Shown here piece by piece: positions 8,845 to 16,968 of a DNA stretch of 64,000 bases. The notes under the pieces are model-generated. The model was not told the DNA's origin. It saw nothing but the letters and a program-made list of their open reading frames with translations, and did not search any database. The position numbers and the translations under genes are program-made. Location of the stretch: contig NZ_BAGL01000007.1 in assembly GCF_000308875.1 (NCBI RefSeq), positions 1 through 64,000 on the forward strand. Direction: 5' to 3'. The DNA is from Nocardia transvalensis NBRC 15921. GTDB taxonomy: Bacteria; Actinomycetota; Actinomycetes; Mycobacteriales; Mycobacteriaceae. The stretch's first letter is position 1. Every line of letters starts with the position of its first letter.

Positions 8845-9840
8845 TCAAAGGTGCTGCGAGAAGGTCTCGTAGTCGGCGTCGGGTTCGCCGGTGGGCTCGA
8901 AGTGCGAGATGTTGTCCAGACCCTCGTGGGTCCACTCCTCGCGGGGTTTCCAGGACGCCTTGACCCGCAGGCCCATTCGCACCTCACTGGCCTCGATGCC
9001 GAGCACCAGGTGCAGGAACGGGATGTCGGTGCCGTCGAGCAGCACGTAGGCGGCCACGTAGGGCGGCTTGATGCGCTGCCCCTGGAAGGGGACGTTCACG
9101 ACGCAGAAGGTGGTGACGACGCCGGTGTCGGCGAGTTCCACGTAGTCCTCGGTCGGCTCGCCGTTGCGCGGGTCGGCGCCGCGCGGCGGGAAGTACACCT
9201 TGCCGTCCCCGGCGCGGGCGCCCAGCAGGCGGCCCTCGCCGATGGCCCGCAGGAATACCGTCTCCTGCGGCGACGCGGTGTGCTTGTAGCGCAGGTCGAT
9301 CGGGGTCACGATGCCGGTGACCGGCTCGCCGCCCACGGATTCCGTTGGTGCGGTAGAGGTTTCACCGGGCTCGAAGGCGGCGATGTCGTGGATGTTGCCG
9401 GTGCGCTCGGCGGCCCAGCGGGCCCGCACCCGCATGCCGGTGCTGATGTCGGCGGTCGTGGCGACGTCGACCGCGTGCAGCAGTGCCGTATCCGCGCCGT
9501 CGAGCTTGATCAGCGCGTAGGCGAACGGGCGGTCGAAGGGCTGGCCCGGCAGCGGGTCGGCGACCCAGGACCAGCTCTGGACGGTGCCCACGTCGGCCAC
9601 GTCGACGAAGTCGGTCAGCGGTTCGGCGGTGACCGGATCGTATTCTGCCGGTGGTACCAGCACCCGGCCGTCGGACCCGCGCACGCCGACGACGCGGCCG
9701 TCGCGCAATCCGGTCAGGAACCGGCCGATGGTCGGCCCGACCGAGCGGGTGTAGTCGAATTTCATGCGGAGTTCTGCGGCGAGCACGTCGGGTGCGGTTC
9801 CCGTTTCCGGCCCACTTCCTTCGGCGATTGTGCCGGTCAT
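8845..9840 (-). CDS. Duplicated DUF35 OB-fold protein (Rv3521-like)
   Basis: 331 aa containing two DUF35/OB-fold units (about 25-160 and 180-330). Each carries a GRxxGxRxxDGxVxxPP segment at its start. The CxxC zinc-ribbon cysteines usual in DUF35 are absent in both halves. DUF35 proteins pair with thiolase-like aldolases (ChsH2 tail with Ltp2), so this is probably the partner of Ltp4/Ltp3. The ATG at 9840 has AGGGGA six bases upstream. A GTG at 9858, 6 nt after a possible -10 in the KstR box, would instead give a leaderless start with six extra residues. Confidence 0.85.
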   Translation of the reverse strand: MTGTIAEGSGPETGTAPDVLAAELRMKFDYTRSVGPTIGRFLTGLRDGRVVGVRGSDGRVLVPPAEYDPVTAEPLTDFVDVADVGTVQSWSWVADPLPGQPFDRPFAYALIKLDGADTALLHAVDVATTADISTGMRVRARWAAERTGNIHDIAAFEPGETSTAPTESVGGEPVTGIVTPIDLRYKHTASPQETVFLRAIGEGRLLGARAGDGKVYFPPRGADPRNGEPTEDYVELADTGVVTTFCVVNVPFQGQRIKPPYVAAYVLLDGTDIPFLHLVLGIEASEVRMGLRVKASWKPREEWTHEGLDNISHFEPTGEPDADYETFSQHL

Positions 9841-9867
9841 GGTGTTCCCCTGAGTCACGATATCGAG

Positions 9868-9881
9868 TAGAACAGGTTCTT
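9868..9881. promoter_or_regulatory. KstR-like operator between Rv3521- and Rv3520c-like genes
   Basis: TAGAACAGGTTCTT matches TnnAACnnGTTnnA but for the last base. It sits in the divergent promoter region and can control both directions. Confidence 0.82.
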
Positions 9882-9938
9882 ATTCTGGTGGCAAGAGTAG
9901 CCCACCCGGAGGGTTTGCCCTCCGAGGAAGGATCGGTA

Positions 9939-10976
9939 ATGCGTTTCGGATTGCAGCTCGGCTATTGGGGCGCGCAGCCGCCGTCCAACGCCGGGGAACT
10001 GGTGACCGCCGCGGAAGCGGCCGGTTTCGACGCGGTGTTCACGGCGGAGTCCTGGGGTTCGGACGCGTTCACGCCGCTGGCCTGGTGGGGGTCGCGGACG
10101 AGCAGGGTGCGGCTGGGCACCTCGGTGGTGCAGCTGTCGGCGCGCACCCCCGCGGCCACCGCCATGGCGGCGCTGACGATGGACCATCTCAGCGGTGGGC
10201 GGCACATTCTCGGCCTCGGCGTCTCGGGGCCGCAGGTGGTCGAGGGCTGGTACGGCCAGCCGTTTGCCAAGCCGTTGCAGCGGACCCGGGAGTACGTCGG
10301 GATCATCCGGCAGGTGCTCGCCCGGGAGGGAAAGGTGGTGAGCGAGGGACCGCACTTCCCGATGCCCTACAGCGGGCCCGGGGCGACCGGTCTGGGCAAG
10401 CCGCTCAAGCCGATCACCCACCCGCTACGGGCGGATCTGCCGATCTGGCTGGGCGCCGAGGGCCCGAAGAATGTGGCGCTGACCGCCGAGATCGCCGACG
10501 GCTGGCTGGCGATCTACTACACGCCGCGGCTGGCCGGGATGTACGACGAGTGGCTCGACGAGGGCTTCGCCCGCGCGGGTGCCCGCCGTTCGCGCGAGGA
10601 CTTCGAGATCGCCGCGACCGCGCAGGTCATCCTCACCGACGACCCCCAGGCCGAACTCGACCGGCTGCGTCCGGTGATGGCGCTCTACATCGGCGGCATG
10701 GGCGCGGAGGAACTGAACTTCCACGCCCAGGTGTACCGGCGGATGGGGTACGGGGACGTGGTCGACGAGATCACCCGGCTCTTCCGGTCCGGGCGCAAGG
10801 ACGAGGCGGCGGCCGCCGTTCCGGACGAGCTGATCCTCGACACCACGATCATCGGCGACGAGGCGCATGTGCGGGAGCAGCTGACGGTGTGGGAGCGGGC
10901 GGGCGTCACCATGCTGCTGATCGGTGTTCGCGACGCCGCGCAGTTCGAGCAGCTTGCCCCCCTTGTTCGTCAGTAG
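9939..10976 (+). CDS. LLM-class F420-dependent oxidoreductase (Rv3520c-like)
   Basis: 345 aa luciferase-like monooxygenase-fold protein close in sequence to M. tuberculosis Rv3520c. Signatures: MRFGLQLGYWGAQP at the start, HILGLGVSGPQVVEGWYG near 90-107, and ADLPIWLGAEGPKNVALTAEIADGW near 164-190. A ribosome site GAGGAAGGA precedes the ATG at 9939. It lies divergent from the DUF35-ltp operon under a shared KstR box, and the next KstR box overlaps its stop codon. A flavin/F420 redox step in steroid degradation is inferred from context; the substrate has not been assigned. Confidence 0.88.
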   Translation: MRFGLQLGYWGAQPPSNAGELVTAAEAAGFDAVFTAESWGSDAFTPLAWWGSRTSRVRLGTSVVQLSARTPAATAMAALTMDHLSGGRHILGLGVSGPQVVEGWYGQPFAKPLQRTREYVGIIRQVLAREGKVVSEGPHFPMPYSGPGATGLGKPLKPITHPLRADLPIWLGAEGPKNVALTAEIADGWLAIYYTPRLAGMYDEWLDEGFARAGARRSREDFEIAATAQVILTDDPQAELDRLRPVMALYIGGMGAEELNFHAQVYRRMGYGDVVDEITRLFRSGRKDEAAAAVPDELILDTTIIGDEAHVREQLTVWERAGVTMLLIGVRDAAQFEQLAPLVRQ

Positions 10977-10998
10977 AACACGTTCTAGATTCGAGGGG
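10963..10998 (+). promoter_or_regulatory. KstR-boxed promoter, probably leaderless
   Basis: -35 TTGTTC (10963-10968), a 17-bp spacer and -10 TAGATT (10986-10991). The KstR box TAGAACACGTTCTA occupies 10974-10987, covering the spacer and the first two -10 bases. The predicted start of transcription coincides with the GTG at 10998. Confidence 0.78.
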
Positions 10999-12548
10999 TG
11001 ACTTCGATGGAGCCGGCGCAGACGCTGGGATTGTGGAATATCGCTGCCACGGCGCCCGAACGGATCGCTGTCGTCGATCCGTCGGGCCGGGAGGTCAGCT
11101 ACGGAGAACTCGCCGCGCAGGCCGACCGGTTCGCGCGCGGCCTGCGGGCGAAGGGGCTGCGCGCCGGCGATGTGCTGGTGTCGATGGTGCACAACAGCGC
11201 CGAGGCGCTCGCGGTGTACTTCGCCGCGTATCAGTCCGGGCTGTACATCGTCGCGGTGAACTGGCATCTCACCGGTCCCGAGGTCGCCTACATCCTCGGT
11301 GACAGCGAGGCCAAGGTGTTCATCGCCGACGAGCGCTTCGCCGAGGCCGCGCGCGTCGCCGCGGAAGAGGCGAAAGTTCCGGCGGAGGCACGCTTTTCGG
11401 TGGGGAAGGTCGAGGGCTTCCAGCCGCTGGAGGAGCTGGGCGCGAACGAGTCCGGTCGTCCCGACGACCGCACGACCGGCGCCCCGATGCTCTACACGTC
11501 GGGAACCACCGGGCGCCCCAAGGGAGTTCGGCGCCCGCTCACCGGCGCCGACCCGGATGTGGTCGGGCCGCAGGCGACCGGATTCTTCGGACTGTTCGGA
11601 CTCCAGCCGTTCGACGACCACGTGCACATCTGCGGGTCGCCGCTCTATCACACCGCCGTGCTGAACTTCGCCTCCATCTCGATCCAGCTGGGGCACAAGG
11701 TCGTTCTGATGGACAAGTGGGATCCGGAGGAGATGCTGCGGCTGATCGACAAGCACCGCGTCACCCACAGCCACATGGTGCCCACCCAGTTCCACCGCCT
11801 GCTGGCGCTGCCGGAGGAGGTGCGCGCGAAGTACGACGTGTCCTCGCTGCGGTGCATGATCCACGGCGCGGCGCCGTGCCCGCAGGAGACCAAGCGCCGG
11901 ATGCTCGAGTGGTGGGGCCCGGTCGTCACCGAGTACTACGCCGCGACCGAGGGCGGCGGCACGTCCATTTCGGGCGAGGAGTGGCTGCGCAAGCCCGGAT
12001 CGGTCGGCAAGGCCTGGCCGTACGCCGTGGTGAAGGTGCTCGACGACGACGGGAACGAGGTCCCGCCCGGCGAGACCGGCACGGTCTACATGCGGATGGG
12101 CGGCTCCAACTTCGAGTACCACAAGGACCGGGCCAAGACCGAGGACGCTCGCGTCGGCGATCTCTTCACCGTCGGCGATATCGGGCACCTGGACGAGGAC
12201 GGCTACCTCTTCCTGCACGACCGCCGCTCCGACCTGATCCTGTCCGGGGGCGTGAACATCTACCCCGCCGAGATCGAGGGCGAGCTGATCACCCATCCGA
12301 AGGTCGCCGACGTCGCGGTCTTCGGGATCCCGCACGCGGACTGGGGGCAGGAGGTCAAGGCCGTCGTCCAGCCGGCCGAGGGCGTCACTCCCGGCGACGA
12401 TCTCACCGCCGAGCTGATGGCGTTCGCCGCCGCGCGCCTGGCCAAGTACAAACTGCCCCGCAGCATCGACTACCTGGACGAACTTCCCCGGGACCCCAAC
12501 GGCAAGCTCTACAAGCGCAAGATCCGGGATCGGTATGTGACGGCGTAG
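10998..12548 (+). CDS. Acyl-CoA synthetase (AMP-forming), steroid cluster
   Basis: 516 aa ANL-superfamily ligase making acyl-CoA via acyl-AMP. Seen: P-loop YTSGTTGRPKG (about 169-179), EYYAATEGGG adenine-site region, the hinge-region GDIGHLDEDGYLFLHDR, and a C-terminal PRDPNGKLYKRK with the catalytic lysine of the A10 motif. It sits under a KstR box between the Rv3520c-like gene and fadD19, so a sterol side chain or degradation acid is the likely substrate. It is not an obvious FadD3, FadD17 or FadD19. Start: GTG 10998 fits a leaderless transcript; ATG 11007 with GAGGGG upstream is the alternative. Confidence 0.88.
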   Translation: MTSMEPAQTLGLWNIAATAPERIAVVDPSGREVSYGELAAQADRFARGLRAKGLRAGDVLVSMVHNSAEALAVYFAAYQSGLYIVAVNWHLTGPEVAYILGDSEAKVFIADERFAEAARVAAEEAKVPAEARFSVGKVEGFQPLEELGANESGRPDDRTTGAPMLYTSGTTGRPKGVRRPLTGADPDVVGPQATGFFGLFGLQPFDDHVHICGSPLYHTAVLNFASISIQLGHKVVLMDKWDPEEMLRLIDKHRVTHSHMVPTQFHRLLALPEEVRAKYDVSSLRCMIHGAAPCPQETKRRMLEWWGPVVTEYYAATEGGGTSISGEEWLRKPGSVGKAWPYAVVKVLDDDGNEVPPGETGTVYMRMGGSNFEYHKDRAKTEDARVGDLFTVGDIGHLDEDGYLFLHDRRSDLILSGGVNIYPAEIEGELITHPKVADVAVFGIPHADWGQEVKAVVQPAEGVTPGDDLTAELMAFAAARLAKYKLPRSIDYLDELPRDPNGKLYKRKIRDRYVTA

Positions 12549-12567
12549 CGCCCCCGGTCACGCCCCT

Positions 12568-12593
12568 GCCCGCCTGGTACTCGCCAGGCGGGC
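12568..12593 (+). terminator. Hairpin after acyl-CoA synthetase
   Basis: A perfect 10-bp GC-rich stem (12568-12577 with 12584-12593) with a 6-nt loop starts 19 bp after the stop and precedes the fadD19 promoter. Confidence 0.65.
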
Positions 12594-12693
12594 GTTCGGC
12601 GTTGTACCGCAGCGTCTTTCGCCGTTCCCCGGACACGGCGGCGGGTCGGCGGCTATCGTCACGGGCGAATTCGTAAACGGTGTTAATTGGGTC

Positions 12694-12729
12694 TTGTCAG
12701 GACCAAGAACACGTTCTATTTTTGTCCTG
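12694..12729 (+). promoter_or_regulatory. KstR-boxed fadD19 promoter, leaderless
   Basis: -35 TTGTCA (12694-12699), a 17-bp spacer and -10 TATTTT (12717-12722). The KstR box AAGAACACGTTCTA is at 12705-12718. The GTG at 12729 is 7 nt past the -10, that is, at the expected transcription start. Confidence 0.85.
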
Positions 12730-14375
12730 TGAGCTACAACATAGCGGACCTTGTCGAACACACCGTCGACCTCGTGCCGGACCGCGTCGCTCTGGCTGAC
12801 GACACCCGTTCGGTGACGTACGCCCAGCTGGAGGACCGGACCAACCGACTCGCGCACTACCTGCAGGAACAGGGTGTCGGGCCGGGGGACAAGGTCGGCA
12901 TCTACTCGCGCAACACGATCGAGGCCGTGGAGGCCATGGTCGCGGTGTTCAAGGCGCGGGCGGTGATGATCAACATCAACTTCCGATACGTCGAGAACGA
13001 GTTGCAATACATATTCGACAATTCGGACATGGTCGCGCTGATTCACGAGCGCCGCTACACCGACCGGGTGGCCGGCGTCCGGCCCACCACGCCGAAGCTG
13101 AAGACCGTCCTGGTCGTGAACGACGGCACCGACGCGCCCACCCCTGCCGACTCGGTCGACTACGAGGCGGCGCTGGCGGCGTCGCGGGGCGAGCGGGACT
13201 TCGGTGACCGGTCCGGCGACGACATCTTCATGCTCTACACCGGTGGCACCACGGGCATGCCCAAGGGCGTCATGTGGCGGCACGAGGACTGGTGGCGCGT
13301 GCTCGGGGGTGGCATCAACTTCGTCACCGGCGAGGCCATCCAGGACGAGTGGCACCAGGCCAAGACCGGCGCCGGCAACGCGCAGATGGTGCGCTACCCG
13401 ATCCCGCCGATGATCCACGGCGGTTCGCAGACCGCGACCTTCCACGGCCTGTTCGACGGCGGTAAGACCATCATGCTGCCGGAGTTCAGCGGGCACGGGG
13501 TGTGGCAGGCGATCGATCGCCACACCATCAACCTGATCTTCATCACCGGCGACGCGATGGCGCGGCCGATGCTCGACGCGCTCAAGGCCGGCAACCCGGA
13601 AACCGGTGAGCCGTACAAGCATTCGAATCTGTGGGCGATGGCCAGCAGTGCGGCGCTGTTCTCGCCCGCGCTCAAGGACGAGTTCATCGAGCTGCTGCCG
13701 AACACCATGATCACCGATTCGATCGGCTCCTCGGAGACCGGCTTCGGTGGCCTGTCCGTGGTGTCCAAGGGCGCCACCCACACCGGCGGGCCGCGGGTGA
13801 AGATCGACGCCTCGACCGAGGTGCTCGACGAGGACGGCAATCCGGTGGTGCCCGGCTCCGGGCAGGTCGGCTTGCTCGCCCGCAAGGGGCATATCCCGGT
13901 CGGCTACTACAACGACCCGGTCAAGACCGCGGCGACGTTCAAGGAGTTCAACGGGATCCGCTACTCCATCCCCGGCGACTACGCCCGGGTGGAGGAGGAC
14001 GGCACCGTCACCATGCTCGGCCGCGGGTCGGTGAGCATCAACAGCGGCGGCGAGAAGATCTACCCCGAAGAGGTCGAGGGCGCGTTGAAGTGTCACCCGG
14101 AGATCCTCGACGCGCTGGTCATCGGCGTTCCGGACGAGCGCTGGGGGCAGCGGGTGGCCGCGGTCGTGCAGTGCCGCTCGGGTAAGCGACCGAGCCTCGA
14201 CGAGCTGCGGCCGGTGCTGACCAAGGAGATCTCCTCCTACAAGCAGCCGCGCAGCATCTGGTTCGTCGAGGAGATCAAGCGCTCCCCGGCGGGCAAGCCC
14301 GATTACAAGTGGGCGCACGCGCATGCGGAGTCCTGCGACGCCGACGAGGAAGCGCACGCGCCGACCACCAAGTGA
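12729..14375 (+). CDS. fadD19: Steroid-24-oyl-CoA synthetase FadD19
   Basis: 548 aa, the same length as M. tuberculosis FadD19 (Rv3515c) and very similar throughout. FadD19 activates C24-C26 sterol side-chain acids as CoA thioesters. Seen: P-loop YTGGTTGMPKG, PPMIHGGSQ, DSIGSSETGFGG, GRGSVSINSGGEK and the C-terminal KRSPAGKPDYKW containing the catalytic lysine region. The GTG at 12729 gives the FadD19 N-terminus (SYNIADLVEHT) and follows a KstR-boxed promoter with no room for a ribosome site, so translation is probably leaderless. An in-frame start at 12687 would lie upstream of the -35 box. Confidence 0.94.
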   Translation: MSYNIADLVEHTVDLVPDRVALADDTRSVTYAQLEDRTNRLAHYLQEQGVGPGDKVGIYSRNTIEAVEAMVAVFKARAVMININFRYVENELQYIFDNSDMVALIHERRYTDRVAGVRPTTPKLKTVLVVNDGTDAPTPADSVDYEAALAASRGERDFGDRSGDDIFMLYTGGTTGMPKGVMWRHEDWWRVLGGGINFVTGEAIQDEWHQAKTGAGNAQMVRYPIPPMIHGGSQTATFHGLFDGGKTIMLPEFSGHGVWQAIDRHTINLIFITGDAMARPMLDALKAGNPETGEPYKHSNLWAMASSAALFSPALKDEFIELLPNTMITDSIGSSETGFGGLSVVSKGATHTGGPRVKIDASTEVLDEDGNPVVPGSGQVGLLARKGHIPVGYYNDPVKTAATFKEFNGIRYSIPGDYARVEEDGTVTMLGRGSVSINSGGEKIYPEEVEGALKCHPEILDALVIGVPDERWGQRVAAVVQCRSGKRPSLDELRPVLTKEISSYKQPRSIWFVEEIKRSPAGKPDYKWAHAHAESCDADEEAHAPTTK

Positions 14376-14389
14376 TCAGGGTGTACTCC

Positions 14390-14405
14390 TGTGGCATATG
14401 TCACG
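14390..14405 (+). promoter_or_regulatory. CRP/GlxR-like palindrome upstream of sigma factor
   Basis: TGTGGCATATGTCACG fits TGTGA-N6-TCACA with two changes and is followed by TTTGA. A nearly identical block occurs at 2531-2546. It lies 67 bp before the sigma-factor start. Confidence 0.5.
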
Positions 14406-14471
14406 TTTGAGACGTGAATGCCCAGGGCTTCGGGCTGTTTCTTGTCGGTGCCCTGTGCCAGAGTGTCTGGC

Positions 14472-15476
14472 ATGAGCAAGTCGGGCAGTTCCGTCGGCAC
14501 CGCGGGATCGGAGATCACGCGCGAGGTGCTGGAGCAATTCGAGGGGTACCGGCGGGAGCTGTGCGCTTACGCCTACCGGATGCTGGGGTCCTCGTTCGAG
14601 GCCGAAGACGCCGTCCAGGACGCGTTCACCCGGGCGTGGAAGGCCTACGACTCGTTCGAGGGCCGGTCCAGCCTGCGGTCGTGGTTGTACAAGATCACGA
14701 CCAACGTCTGCCTGGACATGCTGGACGGGCCGCAGCGGCGGGCCCGGCCGATGGACCTGTCGGGTCCGTCGAGTCCGGACAGCCCGCTGCCGCCGCCCCA
14801 GCCCGACTACGTCTGGGTGGAGCCGATCCCCAACGGTATGGCTTTCGGCGCCGACCCGGCCGAGCACGCCACGGCGAAGGATTCGCTGCGGCTGGCGTTC
14901 GTGGCCGCGGTGCAGCACTTACCGGCCACCCAGCGCGCGATCCTGATCATGCGCGAGGTGCTGCGCTTCTCCGCCAACGAGACCGCCGACATGCTGATGA
15001 TGTCGCCGGCCTCGGTCAACAGCGCGCTACAGCGGGCGCGCGCCACCATGTCGAAGGTCCAGCCGAAGGAATCCGGCACCTACGACGAATCCGACGAGAC
15101 TCAGCGCAAACTCGTCGACGGCTTCGTCCAAGCCTTCGAGGCGTATGACATGGACACCCTCACGTCCCTGCTCAAACAGGATGTGGCGCTGTCCATGCCG
15201 CCGTTCGAGCTGTGGATCTCCGGTCCCGAGAACGTCGCCCAGTTCATGCTCACCACCGGCCACGAGTGCGAGGGCTCCAAGATGGTCCGCCTGGAGGGCG
15301 CCAACGGCCTGCCCGCCTTCGGCCACTACAAGCCGACCGAGGAGCCCGGCGTCTACCGCCCGTGGTCGATCACTGTCCTGGAACTCGACGGCGACGAGAT
15401 CAGCGGCCTCCACTTCTTCCTGGATACCGAGCGCATGTTCCCGCTCTTCGGCCTCCCGCCAGAGCTTCGGGCATAA
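14472..15476 (+). CDS. ECF sigma factor with C-terminal SnoaL domain (TIGR02960/SigG type)
   Basis: 334 aa. Sigma-2 lies at about 20-90 (YRMLGSSFEAEDAVQDAF binds the -10 region). Sigma-4 lies at about 135-195 (LPATQRAILIMREVLRFS, then SPASVNSALQRARATM as recognition helix). An SnoaL/NTF2-like domain covers about 210-330 (SMPPFELWISG, FLDTERMFPLFGLP). Sigma factors of this class have no cognate anti-sigma gene; the fused domain is thought to control activity. None is adjacent here. The ATG at 14472 was chosen because the residues before it are not sigma-like. Regulation by the palindrome at 14390-14405 is possible. Its presence inside the sterol cluster is unexplained. Confidence 0.88.
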   Translation: MSKSGSSVGTAGSEITREVLEQFEGYRRELCAYAYRMLGSSFEAEDAVQDAFTRAWKAYDSFEGRSSLRSWLYKITTNVCLDMLDGPQRRARPMDLSGPSSPDSPLPPPQPDYVWVEPIPNGMAFGADPAEHATAKDSLRLAFVAAVQHLPATQRAILIMREVLRFSANETADMLMMSPASVNSALQRARATMSKVQPKESGTYDESDETQRKLVDGFVQAFEAYDMDTLTSLLKQDVALSMPPFELWISGPENVAQFMLTTGHECEGSKMVRLEGANGLPAFGHYKPTEEPGVYRPWSITVLELDGDEISGLHFFLDTERMFPLFGLPPELRA

Positions 15477-15529
15477 CCTCGCGCCGACACCCTCGGCACG
15501 CGTCGGAAACAAGATTGGGGCGGTGGTCC

Positions 15530-15943
15530 TCACCCCGGATAGGCCATATGGAAGGGCTCCCAGTGGTGCCCGTCCGGGTCGAGGAAGGCGCGGCCGTGCA
15601 TGCCGACTTGGGCCTCCTCGGCGCGCTTGTCGGTGTTGATCTCCTCGGTGCCGCCCGCGGCGAGGGCGGCCTTGGTGAGGTCGTCGACCTCCTGCGCGCT
15701 GCTCAGCGACAGGGCGTAGACCGAGCCGGTGGTCGTGGTGGTGTCGGCGAGGGGGCGTGCGGTGAAGGTCGTGAAGAACGGCTTCACCAGCAGCATCAAG
15801 CAGATGTTGTCGTCGACGACGACGCAGGCGGCGTTGTCGTCGGTGAAATCCTGATTCACCTTCCAGCCCAGGGCCTCGTAGAAGGTCTTGGACCGGTCCA
15901 GATCGGTGACGGGGAGGTTGATGAAGATCATCTTGCTGGCCAT
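15530..15943 (-). CDS. VOC-superfamily (glyoxalase-like) protein
   Basis: 137 aa with two beta-alpha-beta-beta-beta modules of the vicinal-oxygen-chelate fold. MIFINLPVTDLDRSKTFYEALGW opens module one and GRAFLDPDGHHWEPFHM closes module two. The ATG at 15943 has AAAGGGAC upstream. VOC proteins include glyoxalases, extradiol dioxygenases and resistance proteins; nothing here picks one. The length and the D/H/E pattern near the C-terminus (DGHHWE) resemble the glyoxalase/bleomycin-resistance subgroup. It converges on the sigma factor with 53 bp between. Confidence 0.8.
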   Translation of the reverse strand: MASKMIFINLPVTDLDRSKTFYEALGWKVNQDFTDDNAACVVVDDNICLMLLVKPFFTTFTARPLADTTTTTGSVYALSLSSAQEVDDLTKAALAAGGTEEINTDKRAEEAQVGMHGRAFLDPDGHHWEPFHMAYPG

Positions 15944-16096
15944 GTCGGTCCCTTTCGACTGCGCAGTCGGCACGTGTACACCGATTCGGACGACCCGGGC
16001 CGGCGAAACTCATCGGAAGGTTGCAGACCGTAACGAAGTATCCGGTGCGCGAATATCGGGATGCGTGGACGGCCGGGTCGGCGCTACCGTCCGGCT

Positions 16097-16648
16097 ATGG
16101 CCGATTCGGACGGCACCGGGACGCGCGGTGCGGCGGTATACCTGATCACCGGCATCCAGGCGGCCGGGAAATCCACGGTGGCCCAAGCGCTGGCCGAGCG
16201 ATTCCCGCGCTCGGCGCACGTGCGCGGGGATGCCTTCCGGCGTTTCGTGGTCGGCGGCGCGGAGCCGATGTCACCCGAGCCGCCGCCCGAAGCGCTGGCG
16301 CAACTGCGGCTACGCCACCGGCTCGCCGCGCAGGCCGCCGACGGATACGCGGCCGCCGGATTCACCGCGGTCCTCCAAGACGTGGTCCTCGGCGAGTTCC
16401 TGCCGTACACGATCGAGCAGATCCGCACCCGCCCGCTGTACGCGGTGGTCCTCGCCCCGCGGCCCGATGCCATCGAACGTCGAGAGGCCGGGCGCGACAA
16501 GACCGCCTACGGGACCTTCACCGTCGCCGATCTCGACGGTGCGCTGCGTGCGGAGACACCCGACATCGGATTGTGGCTCGACTCCTCGGATCTCACGGTC
16601 GAGGAGACCGTGGACGAGATTCTCGCCCGCGCGGAGTCCCTGCCCTAG
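16097..16648 (+). CDS. P-loop kinase-like protein
   Basis: 183 aa. A Walker A motif GIQAAGKST lies at residues 18-26, followed by HVRGDAFRRFVVGG, a chloramphenicol/zeta-toxin-like kinase arrangement. A conserved DVVLGEFLPYTIEQI strand and RREAGRDKTAYG follow (possible lid arginines). It probably phosphorylates a small molecule; the substrate is not identifiable. The ATG at 16097 has no strong ribosome site; an in-frame upstream start at 16061 is possible. Repeats and a tandem array follow the gene. Confidence 0.75.
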   Translation: MADSDGTGTRGAAVYLITGIQAAGKSTVAQALAERFPRSAHVRGDAFRRFVVGGAEPMSPEPPPEALAQLRLRHRLAAQAADGYAAAGFTAVLQDVVLGEFLPYTIEQIRTRPLYAVVLAPRPDAIERREAGRDKTAYGTFTVADLDGALRAETPDIGLWLDSSDLTVEETVDEILARAESLP

Positions 16649-16663
16649 CCCTCGGCTCCCGTT

Positions 16664-16688
16664 GTCCCGGCATGCTTTTGGCCGGGAC
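16664..16688. repeat. Dispersed palindrome, copy 2
   Basis: GTCCCGGC stem with its complement GCCGGGAC and inverted loop ATGCTTTTG. The stem bases are changed on both arms compared with the majority TTCCGGC form, so pairing is kept. Confidence 0.8.
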
Positions 16689-16707
16689 CCCGCAACGTCA
16701 CCTGGGA

Positions 16708-16730
16708 TTCCGGCCAAAAGCATGCCGGAA
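16708..16730. repeat. Dispersed palindrome, copy 3
   Basis: Consensus copy (TTCCGGC, loop CAAAAGCAT, GCCGGAA), inverted in loop orientation to copy 2, 19 bp away. The tandem array starts at its last base. Confidence 0.85.
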
Positions 16731-16948
16731 AATGAGGTAGCTGCGCCGGGTCGGCAATGAGGTAGCCGCGCCGGTCCGGCAATGAGGTGGCTGCGCCGGG
16801 CCGGTAATGAGGTGGCTGCGCCGGTCCGGTAATGAGGTGGCTGCGCCGGGCCGGTAATGAGGTGGCTGCGCCGGGCCGGTAATGAGGTGGCTGCGCCGGG
16901 CCGGTAATGAGGTGGCTGCGCCGGGCCGACCAAGAGGTGGCGGCCCGG
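16731..16948. repeat. 25-bp tandem array, eight units plus a partial
   Basis: Units start every 25 bp from 16731 (AATGAGGTGGCTGCGCCGGG core). The first two and the fourth vary slightly; units five to seven are identical. The eighth ends at 16930 and a degenerate ninth follows. The period is not a multiple of three, there are no spacers, and it lies between convergent genes, so it is a minisatellite rather than coding or CRISPR. Confidence 0.9.
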
Positions 16949-16968
16949 CGGTCTCGTACTACCCCGCG

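Noticed and set aside
9858..9858. GTG as start of the DUF35 gene
   Set aside because: Possible as a leaderless start, but the ATG at 9840 has a strong ribosome site and the -10 here is poor; kept as an alternative.
16731..16948. CRISPR array
   Set aside because: Head-to-tail units without spacers, no cas genes, and units vary by point changes.
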